A stretch of DNA of 64,000 nucleotides from an uncultured Bacteroides sp. (GTDB taxonomy: Bacteria > Bacteroidota > Bacteroidia > Bacteroidales > Bacteroidaceae): assembly GCF_963677945.1 (NCBI RefSeq), contig NZ_OY782578.1, positions 248,001-312,000 of the forward strand, in the 5' to 3' direction. The position numbers were made by a program, and so were the translations under genes. Of the stretch, positions 56,601 to 63,860 are shown piece after piece. Position 1 is the first letter of the stretch. Every line of letters starts with the position of its first letter. The notes under the pieces are model-generated. The model had not been told where the DNA came from. It ran no database searches and was given only the letters and a program-made list of their open reading frames with translations.

Positions 56601-56779
56601 TTTCCATCTATATCAGATATAGCACCAACAGATGCACCTTTAACAGAAACAGATGCTCCAATAATCGGTTGCCCATCTTCTTCCGAAACAACTATACCCG
56701 TTACTCTCTGATTCTGGGCAGTTACCAGACCTATACTTATAAAAATATAAGTCAACAACAACATTAATTTTTTCTTCAT
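53624..56779 (-). CDS. SusC/RagA TonB-dependent outer-membrane transporter, import locus 3
   Basis: A 1051-aa protein with signal peptide (MKKKLMLLLTYIFISIGLVT), carboxypeptidase D-like domain, plug (VAYGTAKKSSFTGSAQVI; GGSGQPGSGASVVIRGFGSI-type) and barrel ending in GIDVKF. Canonical RagA/SusC-type with a 'VVVVAYGT' TonB-box-like stretch. Leads the four-gene block SusC, SusD, lipoprotein, C10 peptidase. By analogy with RagAB of Porphyromonas gingivalis, which imports oligopeptides, a peptide substrate is plausible. Confidence 0.96.
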   Translation of the reverse strand: MKKKLMLLLTYIFISIGLVTAQNQRVTGIVVSEEDGQPIIGASVSVKGASVGAISDIDGKFSISNVPSSAKTLVISYIGMVTQEVAIKQNVKIVLKSNAQVTDEVVVVAYGTAKKSSFTGSAQVIKNDQIEKRVVANVSKALDGVVAGVQSTAGSGQPGSGASVVIRGFGSINASNNPLYVVDGIPFDGNISSINPNDIESMTVLKDASAGALYGARGANGVVMITTKRGKNEGDKIDVNLKANWGVTSRSLKRYNTVNEKEYLELAFEAYKNELINTNGVAPSVAGTQALAKMAGGEGILGVNEEYNPYDSPIAQLIDPSTGKLNSSAKLKYHENWMDELQADSPLRQEYQLSFTGGSKKTKYLASIGYLDEGGLLKTTSFERYSGRLNVDSEAKDWLKSGLSSSFAQYKSNYAAGAGTTQNSNVWYSAQFMAPIYPVYMHSADGGLALNSDGNKQFDYGSNRVNQSNWNPIATLYDDKAETLVDNMSARTYITLHADDDKYGFLKGFNFTTNFGLDYYSARGAEYANPYNGNAVGVSGRLTKESSRMLSYTFNQLLTYNRTFNDHSFDILIGHEYYALKTNFLSAEKTGFPFGGLYELAAASTLTDGTSYEDNYSIDSYLSRLNYNYKEKYYLSGSFRTDGSSRFYKDQRWGTFWSVGASWRISRESFLSDVNWVNNLTLKASYGIQGNDALSSYYPYQSLYSLSYANASASGALISSLENKKLKWEKNANLNVGVEATLFDRLYLTFEYFNKNTKDLLMKMPKATSTGFDSYWNNIGKVRNTGVELSVKVDVLKNTPLKWSFTAMGSHVKNKIIKLADKPEIISGNIILKEGEAINSFYLPTSAGVDPLTGNQLYLIKEKDADGNVTKEYKSSNYSLALSNREIAGNRIPDLYGSFNNEFKYKGFDLSLLTTYSIGGKIYDSNYNVLMGKGILYKGTTFHKNLLRRWQNPGDITDVPKLAWDNNINVTNKDMLDASYFSIKNITVGYTLPKSLLKKIGFESIRIFGTADNLAVFSHLDGMDPQYSLSGTTNYVYTPSKAISIGIDVKF

Positions 56780-57117
56780 AAAATTCTTCTTAATGTTTGA
56801 TTCAATATTAATATATTTTCACTTTAAAAGTTTACAAATATATTAATAATATATAAACAAACAAGCTATAATTATAAAAAAAGTTTAAATATTTACATTT
56901 TAATACTATCACTGTTAATAAAAGGCCATTAAAACATATTAAATCAGCTAATATTTGCAAAATAAGACCACAAGTCTTACTTTTTGAAAGTTATAAAAAT
57001 AGAATAATTATTATTATAAGGATATTATAAAAATAATATGCACCTAAGTATGGCTTTTTACAAATAAAAGAAGTATAATCAATTCAAAAAAAGATTGCAT
57101 AAAAAAAAAATATGCAT
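56780..57117. other. AT-rich intergenic region upstream of import locus 3
   Basis: Apart from the promoter at 56835-56864 no gene or structure is recognised. Confidence 0.5.
56835..56864 (-). promoter_or_regulatory. Promoter for import locus 3
   Basis: On the minus strand: TTG (56864-56862), 19 nt, TATATTTG (56842-56835), ~55 nt before the SusC start. Confidence 0.65.
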
Positions 57118-57147
57118 AAAAAAAATCCTTCTTTTAAAAAGAAGGAT
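57115..57147 (-). terminator. Terminator after the HAD phosphatase gene
   Basis: ATCCTTC (57125-57131) pairs with GAAGGAT (57141-57147), extended by A-T pairs; the minus-strand exit is a long T run. Confidence 0.85.
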
Positions 57148-57176
57148 AGTAACAAGTATAAATAATAAATTTGTGA

Positions 57177-57866
57177 TTATATAAATAGAGGTATCTCAGA
57201 CAGCGAATTTATCAAATAAGTGGGTTGAAAAGGATACTCATCTTTATGAATATTATTATAAAACATTTGATGCATACCAATTCCTTTTGCACCAACAATA
57301 TCAGCATCCCAACTGTCTCCAATCATCAGTGATTCCTCGAGCTGAGATTGGGTAGAAGACAAAGCAAAATTAAAAATCTCGGGATACGGTTTATGAACAT
57401 GAATGTCTTCAGAAAGGATGACTTTCTCAAAATAATGAAAAATACCGGATGATCGCATCTTCTGAAACTGAAGCTCACGAAATCCATTTGAAAGAATAAA
57501 GAGACGATACCTGGACGACAAATAATCAAGAGTTTCTTTTGCATAAGGAACCAGCCCGCTCTTAATAGGTATTACAGAAAAAAAATCGTCAGAATACTTT
57601 TTTGCAAGTTTTTCATCGGGTACACCAACAGCTTCGAGCGGAAAAAGAAAACGCTGACGGTTTAACTCCTCCTTACTTATTCTGCCATCACCATATTCAA
57701 TCCAAAGTTCACTGTTCCTTTTTTGGTATAACTCATAAAAATGATCGAAAGAATCAAAATAACGTTCAAATCCATACTTACTATACATCTCTTGAAAAGT
57801 ATCACTGGCATTGGCCTTAAAATTCCAAAGTGTATCGTCTAAATCAATAAATATACTTTTATACAT
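57177..57866 (-). CDS. yjjG: YjjG-type HAD phosphatase (noncanonical pyrimidine nucleotidase)
   Basis: A 229-aa cytoplasmic HAD hydrolase. Motif I FIDLDDTLWN (nucleophile D8, D10), motif II ILSNGF, motif III Lys in HVHKPYP, motif IV MIGDSWDADI. YjjG-type enzymes dephosphorylate noncanonical pyrimidine nucleotides (house-cleaning). Length and cap region (FERYFDSFDHFYELYQKRN) fit. It follows the coiled-coil lipoprotein gene after a terminator. Confidence 0.9.
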   Translation of the reverse strand: MYKSIFIDLDDTLWNFKANASDTFQEMYSKYGFERYFDSFDHFYELYQKRNSELWIEYGDGRISKEELNRQRFLFPLEAVGVPDEKLAKKYSDDFFSVIPIKSGLVPYAKETLDYLSSRYRLFILSNGFRELQFQKMRSSGIFHYFEKVILSEDIHVHKPYPEIFNFALSSTQSQLEESLMIGDSWDADIVGAKGIGMHQMFYNNIHKDEYPFQPTYLINSLSEIPLFI

Positions 57867-57883
57867 AAAATAATGGGGGATTC

Positions 57884-57915
57884 AAAAAAGGGGATTGTGT
57901 AATAACACAGTCCCC
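57884..57915 (-). terminator. Terminator after the coiled-coil lipoprotein gene
   Basis: GGGGATTGTGT (57890-57900) pairs with ACACAGTCCCC (57905-57915); on the minus strand six T follow. Confidence 0.88.
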
Positions 57916-57941
57916 TAAATATTCTGTTTAAACTGAAGATA

Positions 57942-58802
57942 TTACTTTACCTGAATTACCAGATATTTAGATACACTCCAGAATTCTTTTGGATTAGTTA
58001 TCTGCAAAGTCAACTGTCCTTTTTCATCTTTCACTAATGAATAAGAATTTGCAGGGTGATTTGTCAGAAGGTCTGCACGTTTTGAATAAAGCTTAACTTC
58101 CTTAGTTGTACGAATATCAATTTCGGTGAAGTAGTCTTTATTAAAATCAGCAGTTTTAAGAACTTCACCACTCTTAAGAATCTTTTGAGCTTTCAGCTCT
58201 GCTTTAGTACCAAATACAAACCAAGCTGTATTGATTGCTTTATCTTGTTCAGAAAGAGTCTTAGTCTTAGCTGTAGTTTCTTCAGTAAGAGTCTGAACAT
58301 TAGCACTCAATCCGGTAACAGCTTCATCCAATTCCTGTATGCGAATGTTTTTAGCAGCAAGTTCTGTTTGCAGTTCTTCAATTTGTTTTGTTTTCTGTTC
58401 CAATTCTGCAGTCAATCCTTCAACTGCTTTCTTCAACTGAGCAGAGCTATATTTACTGTTCTTTAGTTGAGACTGAAGTTTTGCGATCTGAGCTTTGCTA
58501 GCTTCCATTGTCTTTGATATAAACTGAATATCGGAAGCAATTTGTTCTTTTGCAGAAGCAGGATTTTCTGAGAGTTTTCCCTTTTGTAAATCTACGCGGT
58601 TCTCAGCTGCATTAATCTGACGAAAGCCTTCCTGAATTTCATTAAAAGTTCCCATCATCTCATCCAGCTCGTTATTACGCTGAGTCAATTGCATTAAAAG
58701 AGAATCATTTTCAGCTTTAAGCTGGTCATTTTCTACATTTTTTTTGCCATCACAAGAAGCCAACATGGCTACGCATAAAGATAAAAATAATAGTTTTTTC
58801 AT
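57942..58802 (-). CDS. Coiled-coil lipoprotein, function unknown
   Basis: A 286-aa lipoprotein, start MKKLLFLSLCVAMLASCDGK at 58802 (Cys17); the longer frame upstream overlaps rsmI and is rejected. A long heptad-rich coiled coil covers ~20-180 (NDQLKAENDSLLMQLTQRNN, QIEELQTELAAKNIRIQELD) and a ~90-residue globular C-terminus follows (LKAQKILKSGEVLKTADF). It is probably a periplasmic spacer or envelope-structure protein. Conserved in Bacteroides next to rsmI, which ends 40 nt upstream. Confidence 0.9.
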   Translation of the reverse strand: MKKLLFLSLCVAMLASCDGKKNVENDQLKAENDSLLMQLTQRNNELDEMMGTFNEIQEGFRQINAAENRVDLQKGKLSENPASAKEQIASDIQFISKTMEASKAQIAKLQSQLKNSKYSSAQLKKAVEGLTAELEQKTKQIEELQTELAAKNIRIQELDEAVTGLSANVQTLTEETTAKTKTLSEQDKAINTAWFVFGTKAELKAQKILKSGEVLKTADFNKDYFTEIDIRTTKEVKLYSKRADLLTNHPANSYSLVKDEKGQLTLQITNPKEFWSVSKYLVIQVK

Positions 58803-58842
58803 ACGTCTTTTGTTTTTTAGTGAAGCTATTTTATTTAAATTT

Positions 58843-59517
58843 CTAATCGTCAAGACCTGCCAGCACAATGACTATTTCGCCACGAGGGTCAACGTTTGTA
58901 AAGTGTTCTACTAATTCAGCCAATGTTCCACGCACTGTTTCTTCATACAATTTAGATATTTCTCTTGAAACAGAAACCTTTCTCTCTGTTCCAAAATATT
59001 CTCCAAACTGCGTTAGTGTCTTGAGCAGGCGATGAGGTGATTCATAAAAAATCATTGTACGAGTTTCACTCTGCAAAGACTTTAATCTGGTCATTCGCCC
59101 TTTCTTCTGGGGAAGAAATCCTTCAAAGCAAAAACGCTCATTCGGAAGTCCTGAAGAAACAACTGCCGGAACAAAAGCTGTTGCTCCGGGAAGACATTGA
59201 ACTTCTATATCATTTTTAATACATTCCCTGACTACTAAAAAGCCAGGATCGGATATACCTGGAGTTCCTGCATCCGAAATCAATGCAACAGTTTCCCCAC
59301 CCTTTATTCTATTAACAACGCTTTCCACCATTTTATGTTCATTAAACTTATGGTGAGACTGCATGGCGTTCTTTATTTCAAAGTGTTTTAGTAATATACC
59401 TGAGGTACGTGTATCCTCGGCTAAAATAAGATCTGCTTCTTTCAATACTTTAATAGCTCTGAAAGTCATATCTTCTAAATTACCGACTGGTGTTGGTACA
59501 ACATACAATTTTGCCAT
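58843..59517 (-). CDS. rsmI: 16S rRNA (cytidine-2'-O)-methyltransferase RsmI
   Basis: A 224-aa SAM-dependent enzyme that modifies C1402 of 16S rRNA. The start MAKLYVVPTPVGNLEDMTFR at 59517 is the conserved family N-terminus; a longer frame of 15 codons lies upstream. Motifs AEDTRTSGILLKHF, SDAGTPGISDPGF and GATAFVPAVVSSGLP are present. A Bacteroides promoter is found 100 nt upstream. Confidence 0.96.
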   Translation of the reverse strand: MAKLYVVPTPVGNLEDMTFRAIKVLKEADLILAEDTRTSGILLKHFEIKNAMQSHHKFNEHKMVESVVNRIKGGETVALISDAGTPGISDPGFLVVRECIKNDIEVQCLPGATAFVPAVVSSGLPNERFCFEGFLPQKKGRMTRLKSLQSETRTMIFYESPHRLLKTLTQFGEYFGTERKVSVSREISKLYEETVRGTLAELVEHFTNVDPRGEIVIVLAGLDD

Positions 59518-59619
59518 GTTCAAATATATATGATTACATTTTTCACTCCTCATTAATAACAAGAGAAGTCAATCTTAATTTTATCATTTGTATATAAGCA
59601 CAAATGTTCGATTGTCTCG

Positions 59620-59652
59620 CAAATGTAGAAAAAATAATATGCAAAACACAAA
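59620..59652 (-). promoter_or_regulatory. Promoter for rsmI
   Basis: On the minus strand: TTTG (59652-59649), 21 nt, TACATTTG (59627-59620). Confidence 0.65.
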
Positions 59653-59660
59653 AAATGTAT

Positions 59661-59668
59661 TATTTTTG
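59661..59668 (+). promoter_or_regulatory. -7 box for tdk
   Basis: TATTTTTG matches TAnnTTTG, divergent to the rsmI promoter; no clear -33 element. Confidence 0.45.
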
Positions 59669-59715
59669 TAGACAATTAGTAAACTAACACTAAAATTTTA
59701 ATAAGTCAAGGCAAA

Positions 59716-60309
59716 ATGGTAATATTTTCCGAAGATCAAATCTTAGAAACACGAAAGAGAGGCCGGATTGAGGTTATTTGCGGTTCTATGTTTTCTGGTA
59801 AAACAGAAGAATTAATCCGCAGATTAAAAAGAGCCAAATTTGCCAGACAAAGAGTTGAGATTTACAAGCCAGCTATCGACATCCGATATTCTGAAGAAGA
59901 TGTAGTTTCTCACGACAGTAATTCAATATCTTCCACTCCTATTGAATCATCTGCCAGCATTTTACTTTTTTCTTCAGACATTGACGTGGTAGGTATCGAT
60001 GAGGCACAATTCTTTGATAATGGACTTGCTGATGTTTGCAGCAAATTAGCTGACAGTGGCGTAAGGGTTATCATCGCAGGATTAGACATGGATTATAAAG
60101 GAGTACCATTTGGTCCAATGCCAGATTTGTGCGCTATTGCCGACGAAGTTACAAAAGTGCATGCTATCTGTGTAAAATGCGGCCAGCTTGCATACATATC
60201 ACACCGTATTGTTAAAAACGACAAACGTGTTTTATTAGGAGAAAAAGATGAATACGAACCTCTTTGCAGGGAATGTTACAATAAAGCTCTGAAGGAAAGT
60301 ACTGATTAG
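59716..60309 (+). CDS. tdk: Thymidine kinase
   Basis: A 197-aa type II thymidine kinase of the salvage pathway (thymidine to dTMP). It has Walker [11 protein letters not shown] near residue 25, the Walker B-like [10 protein letters not shown], the lasso region and a structural zinc site from CVKCGQ and CRECY near the C-terminus. Length fits the bacterial enzyme. It lies 24 nt before the AI-2E transporter gene. Confidence 0.97.
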   Translation: MVIFSEDQILETRKRGRIEVICGSMFSGKTEELIRRLKRAKFARQRVEIYKPAIDIRYSEEDVVSHDSNSISSTPIESSASILLFSSDIDVVGIDEAQFFDNGLADVCSKLADSGVRVIIAGLDMDYKGVPFGPMPDLCAIADEVTKVHAICVKCGQLAYISHRIVKNDKRVLLGEKDEYEPLCRECYNKALKESTD

Positions 60310-60333
60310 ACCTTACATTTAATAACTTAATAT

Positions 60334-61464
60334 ATGCTTGATAAGAAAATCACATTCGATAGTTTTATTCGTTTTATCTTTGGAGTAGCCATAGTTATTG
60401 GAATATTCTTTTTACTAGATAAACTGAGTGCTGTATTGCTTCCTTTTTTTATAGCCTGGCTTATAGCGTACTTCATGTATCCGTTAGTGAGATTCTTCCA
60501 ATACAAATTAAAACTAAAATACAGGGTTTTAGCCATTATTTGTGCCTTATTGACTGTAGCTTCCGTTATAGCAGGCGTCTTTACTTTGCTTGTACCGCCC
60601 ATGATCGAGGAATTTGGCAAAGCTAATAATCTGATTATGACTTATATTTCCAATGAATCGAACATTAATGTCTTTCCTCAGAGAATAGCTGATTTTATCA
60701 ATGATAATCTTGATGTTAAGGAGCTTAATAAAATATTCAGCTCGGAGAACATTACCAACCTTACAAAGAATGCGCTTCCCAAACTCTGGAATTTATTATC
60801 TGAATCACTGGATATTCTGTTCAGCGTTATCGCTTCTTTTATTATTCTTCTATATACAGTCTTTATACTTCTGGATTATGAAGCAATAGCAGAAGGCTGG
60901 ATAGAATTTATACCAAGCAAATACAGACGATTTGCATCCAGCGTAATTACTGACCTTAAAAATGGAATGAACCGTTACTTCAGAGGACAGGCTTTGGTTG
61001 CTATGTGTGTTATGATACTCTCCGGAATAGGATTTCTTATTATTGGGTATCCATTAGCATTGGGACTTGCTCTTTTAATTGGCGTATTATCTATGGTGCC
61101 TTATATGAAGGTTATTGCTTTGTTTCCGGCACTTATACTAGGATTACTGAAAGTAGCCGATACAGGAGAAAGTATCTGGGTTGTTTTAGGATCAGCATTA
61201 TTAGTTTTTGCAATTGTGCAGGCTGTAGAAGATTCTTTTATCGTTCCTAAAGTTATGGGAAGAGTTACAGGGCTTAATCCTGCTGTTATTTTACTCTCTC
61301 TTTCCATCTGGGGATCATTGCTGGGAATACTAGGTATGATCATTGCATTGCCAACAACATCTCTTATACTGTCATATTATAAAAGATTCGTAATACACCG
61401 TGAAAAAATTATCAACCCAGAAAGCTCTGATAATCAACATGAAAAGGTATACACCGAAAAATAA
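60334..61464 (+). CDS. AI-2E/PerM family transporter
   Basis: A 376-aa integral membrane protein with about eight helices and the family pattern FFLLDKLSAVLLPFFIAWLIAY at the start, then LYTVFILLDYEAI, GQALVAMCVMILSGIGF and GLNPAVILLSLSIWGSLLGI. Family members export autoinducer-2 or act as sodium/proton antiporters; the specific role here is not readable. It follows tdk in the same direction. Confidence 0.93.
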   Translation: MLDKKITFDSFIRFIFGVAIVIGIFFLLDKLSAVLLPFFIAWLIAYFMYPLVRFFQYKLKLKYRVLAIICALLTVASVIAGVFTLLVPPMIEEFGKANNLIMTYISNESNINVFPQRIADFINDNLDVKELNKIFSSENITNLTKNALPKLWNLLSESLDILFSVIASFIILLYTVFILLDYEAIAEGWIEFIPSKYRRFASSVITDLKNGMNRYFRGQALVAMCVMILSGIGFLIIGYPLALGLALLIGVLSMVPYMKVIALFPALILGLLKVADTGESIWVVLGSALLVFAIVQAVEDSFIVPKVMGRVTGLNPAVILLSLSIWGSLLGILGMIIALPTTSLILSYYKRFVIHREKIINPESSDNQHEKVYTEK

Positions 61465-61487
61465 CCCGAAATTTATTATACGAAAAG

Positions 61488-61518
61488 TTTGGAGCGTAAA
61501 GAAAAAGCAGTATCTTTG
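61488..61518 (+). promoter_or_regulatory. Promoter for tRNA-Lys
   Basis: TTTG 61488-61491, 19-nt spacer, TATCTTTG 61511-61518: a full match to the Bacteroides consensus, 27 nt before the tRNA. Confidence 0.8.
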
Positions 61519-61545
61519 CACCCGCTAAAGAGAACTAAACGAAAT

Positions 61546-61618
61546 GATTCGCTAGCTCAGCTGGTAGAGCACAACACTTTTAATGTTGGGGTCTTGGGTT
61601 CGAGCCCCAAGCGGATCA
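61546..61618 (+). tRNA. tRNA-Lys (anticodon TTT)
   Basis: A cloverleaf can be drawn by hand: acceptor GATTCGC with GCGGATC, D arm GCTC/GAGC, anticodon stem CAACA/TGTTG with loop CTTTTAA (anticodon TTT), T arm TTGGG/CCCAA with TTCGAGC, discriminator A. The terminal CCA is not encoded. Family: Lys. Confidence 0.97.
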
Positions 61619-61650
61619 CAAGAAAGAACGAAAGTTCATCTCGATGTAGA

Positions 61651-61688
61651 AAACTCCTTGAATCATTGATTCAGGGAGTTTTTATTTT
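61651..61688 (+). terminator. Terminator after tRNA-Lys
   Basis: AAACTCCTTGAATC (61651-61664) pairs with GATTCAGGGAGTTT (61668-61681) with minor mismatch; T-rich tail. Confidence 0.88.
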
Positions 61689-61799
61689 ATACCTATCCCC
61701 CATCTTGCTAACACAGCTATATAACTTTTTAGAACAAAAGTTATCAATGAAATTTTAACTGGTTACACAAAATAAAAACCTTCTCAAGAAAATTAAAAA

Positions 61800-62160
61800 T
61801 CCACAAATTGATCTAGCAATCTAGCACCACCCAAATAACAAACTGACTATAAACATATTACCACCGCTAGATCAACCAAATTTGATCTAGCAGTGATCTA
61901 GCGATCTAGCGCTTTGGCGGTTAAATCATATACAATCCAAACAACCTATCACAGAAAAACAGTTGATAAACAGCACTTTAGACAACTAATATTAGGATTA
62001 ACAATAAACACAGTCAACCAGAATAAGGACGAAACAAACTGCTGGACTGCTAGATTACCGCTAGACTTCTCCAAGTATATCTAGCACTCCTATCGATCTT
62101 ATACACAGTAGCTTATACACCAAATGCTAGACTGCTAGACTATTTTCGCAAAATTAAAAT
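61800..62160. repeat. Cluster of CTAGC/GCTAG words
   Basis: About eleven copies of CTAGC or GCTAG (GATCTAGC, GCTAGAC, GCTAGATC) in ~340 bases, in both orientations, for example three in a row near 61,890-61,910 and paired copies near 62,050 and 62,125. No gene is found in any frame. Confidence 0.85.
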
Positions 62161-62207
62161 TTATGTAGTGGTTTTGCAGGTTATCAAATGCCACTCCGAC
62201 TTTCCGG

Positions 62208-62420
62208 AAACATCCGGCGGGAGGTTACTTAAACTCCCAAGTGAGTTTTTCTATCTCAGGCGGGAGGTTGATGTAATGTTGTACAAAACAATTATATCTT
62301 CTGTACAAGAGAATTAATTGTTTTGTACAGAAGAATACATTCTTTTGTACAAGAATACACAAACATCCGGAATAGTTTTTAAAAAGACAAACCGGAGTTT
62401 TACTAAACTCCGGCGAGTTA
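62208..62420. repeat. Inverted repeats of TTGTACA and of GGAGTTT/CCGGAG
   Basis: A 15-bp perfect inverted repeat TGTACAAAACAATTA (62280-62294) with TAATTGTTTTGTACA (62315-62329), with two further TGTACA copies near 62,302 and 62,346. A hairpin CCGGAGTTT (62392-62400) with AAACTCCGG (62405-62413). Two GGCGGGAGGTT copies near 62,217 and 62,260. Confidence 0.85.
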
Positions 62421-62515
62421 TATCTTAAAACAACATGTAAACTCGCACCCGTAATTCGATAATATCTTTAATAAATAAAATTCGCCTATTTAATTTTATC
62501 TATAATTTGTGTTTC

Positions 62516-62768
62516 TAATTTTGCTTTCAATGTACAAGTCTACACCTACATTAGGGCTCCTATATTACACCAAGAAACCTCTTTTAATTATATGAATTTG
62601 GCAAATTGAAAGGAATGTTGTAGTTTTGAACCCGAAATGCCAAGCAGACAAAATTATTTTTTAGTAGTTTAGAAAGCAAATCATAGTCAAAGGCATAAAC
62701 CCTTCGAGCAAGAATTCCAAACGGATTGCTCGATGGAAGAGACAACAGAGGCTGTCTCTTTTTTTTAA
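62516..62768 (+). ncRNA. Possible small RNA
   Basis: A TAATTTTG -7 box at 62516-62523 is followed by ~200 nt without a gene, then the hairpin CGAGCAA (62705-62711) with TTGCTCG (62726-62732), and a strong terminator AGAGACA (62739-62745) with TGTCTCT (62753-62759) and eight T. A terminator with no gene before it on this strand suggests a transcript. I cannot identify a known RNA family. Confidence 0.35.
62739..62768 (+). terminator. Intrinsic terminator without an upstream coding gene
   Basis: AGAGACA/TGTCTCT stem with a long T run, ~45 nt before the YjdM-type gene. Confidence 0.8.
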
Positions 62769-62809
62769 TCCGCATTTTAATTTTAATATATAAATTCAAT
62801 CAAAAACAG

Positions 62810-63142
62810 ATGAACGAAATTCCAAATTGTCCGAACTGCCAGGGTGAAAACACCTACTTTGACGGTTCCCTTTACGTATGTCCCGACTGTTCCCACGAGT
62901 TCAACGCAGAAAGCGCTGCGGCGGAAACAACTCCCGATGTACCCCGCGACAGCAATGGGGCCGAACTGATGGATGGCGATTCTGTAACTGTAATCAAGGA
63001 TCTTAAAGTAAAAGGATCATCAATGGTCATTAAAAGAGGAACGAAAGTTAAAAGCATTCGTCTGACAGAAATCCCTGAAGAAGTTGACTGTAAAATAGAT
63101 GGAAGCAGTATTGTACTAAAGACTTGCTTCCTGAAAAAATAA
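62810..63142 (+). CDS. yjdM: YjdM/PhnA-type zinc ribbon protein
   Basis: A 110-aa protein starting MNEIPNCPNCQGENTYFDGS at 62810; a longer frame includes the terminator and is rejected. The N-terminal zinc ribbon has Cys7, Cys10, Cys24, Cys27, and the C-terminal KOW-like PhnA domain reads GDSVTVIKDLKVKGSSMVIK. Once annotated as alkylphosphonate uptake protein PhnA, but that role is not supported; its function is unknown. It is followed by its own terminator. Confidence 0.93.
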   Translation: MNEIPNCPNCQGENTYFDGSLYVCPDCSHEFNAESAAAETTPDVPRDSNGAELMDGDSVTVIKDLKVKGSSMVIKRGTKVKSIRLTEIPEEVDCKIDGSSIVLKTCFLKK

Positions 63143-63164
63143 GCGACAACTTACAAAAGTATCA

Positions 63165-63203
63165 AACGACTATCAAGACGCAAGTATCTGATAGTCGTTT
63201 TTC
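63165..63203 (+). terminator. Terminator after the YjdM-type gene
   Basis: ACGACTATCA (63166-63175) pairs with TGATAGTCGT (63189-63198), then T-run. Confidence 0.9.
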
Positions 63204-63252
63204 TATAATCGATTAAAAAGATAATAATAGAATATGATAGCAGATCTATTAT

Positions 63253-63260
63253 TACCTTTG
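63253..63260 (+). promoter_or_regulatory. -7 box for the pentapeptide-repeat gene
   Basis: TACCTTTG matches TAnnTTTG, 27 nt before the ATG; no clear -33 element. Confidence 0.45.
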
Positions 63261-63287
63261 CGCACTTAGGTATTTAACTAAAGATTT

Positions 63288-63860
63288 ATGGCAAACCTGA
63301 TTTTTGAGAACAAAGAGTTCAAAGGCGTTAACTGTCTGGATGAACAGCTGGCAAAAGGAGAATATTCAGATTGCTCCTTTATTAATTGCATTTTCACCAA
63401 TGCCGATTTATCAAATATTTCTTTTATTGATTGTAAGTTCAGTAATTGCGATCTTAGCATGGCAGCTATCAGAAACACTATATTCAGAGATGTAAAGTTT
63501 GTAAATAGTAAGCTGGTTGGATTAAACTTTGAAGAGTGCAACAACTTCCTTATCTCCTTTTCTTTTGAAGAATGCATCCTTCATTTAGCCTCCTTTTATA
63601 AACTAAAGTTGAAAGCAACTAATTTTATAAATTGCGATTTACAGGAGGTAGATTTTACCGAGACTGAGCTGAGCAATTCTATTTTCAAGAACTGCAACCT
63701 TAGCAGAACAATCTTTGCCAGAACTAATCTTGAAAAAGCTGACTTCCGTACATCTTACAATTATTCCATTGACCCTGAAATAAACCGGATACGAAAAGCA
63801 AAGTTCTCCAGAATGGAAGTTATCGGATTATTAGATAAGTACAATCTTGATATAGAGTAA
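63288..63860 (+). CDS. Pentapeptide-repeat protein
   Basis: A 190-aa protein made mainly of pentapeptide repeats of the A(D/N)LXX kind, written here with Phe/Leu at the centre (YSDCSFINCIFTNADLSNIS, FIDCKFSNCDLS, FRDVKFVNSKL, and DLQEVDFTETELSNSIFKNC). This makes a right-handed square beta helix. Some family members mimic DNA and protect gyrase from quinolones; most have no known role. The C-terminal 30 residues form a non-repeat tail. Cysteine-rich repeats are common here. A -7 box precedes it. Confidence 0.92.
   Translation: MANLIFENKEFKGVNCLDEQLAKGEYSDCSFINCIFTNADLSNISFIDCKFSNCDLSMAAIRNTIFRDVKFVNSKLVGLNFEECNNFLISFSFEECILHLASFYKLKLKATNFINCDLQEVDFTETELSNSIFKNCNLSRTIFARTNLEKADFRTSYNYSIDPEINRIRKAKFSRMEVIGLLDKYNLDIE

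Noticed and set aside
61489-61758. Open frame across the tRNA-Lys
   Set aside because: It overlaps the tRNA gene, its promoter and its terminator; the peptide is a by-product of RNA sequence.
62584-62799. 71-codon minus-strand frame
   Set aside because: It crosses a strong terminator and the start of the YjdM-type gene, and reads poorly as protein.
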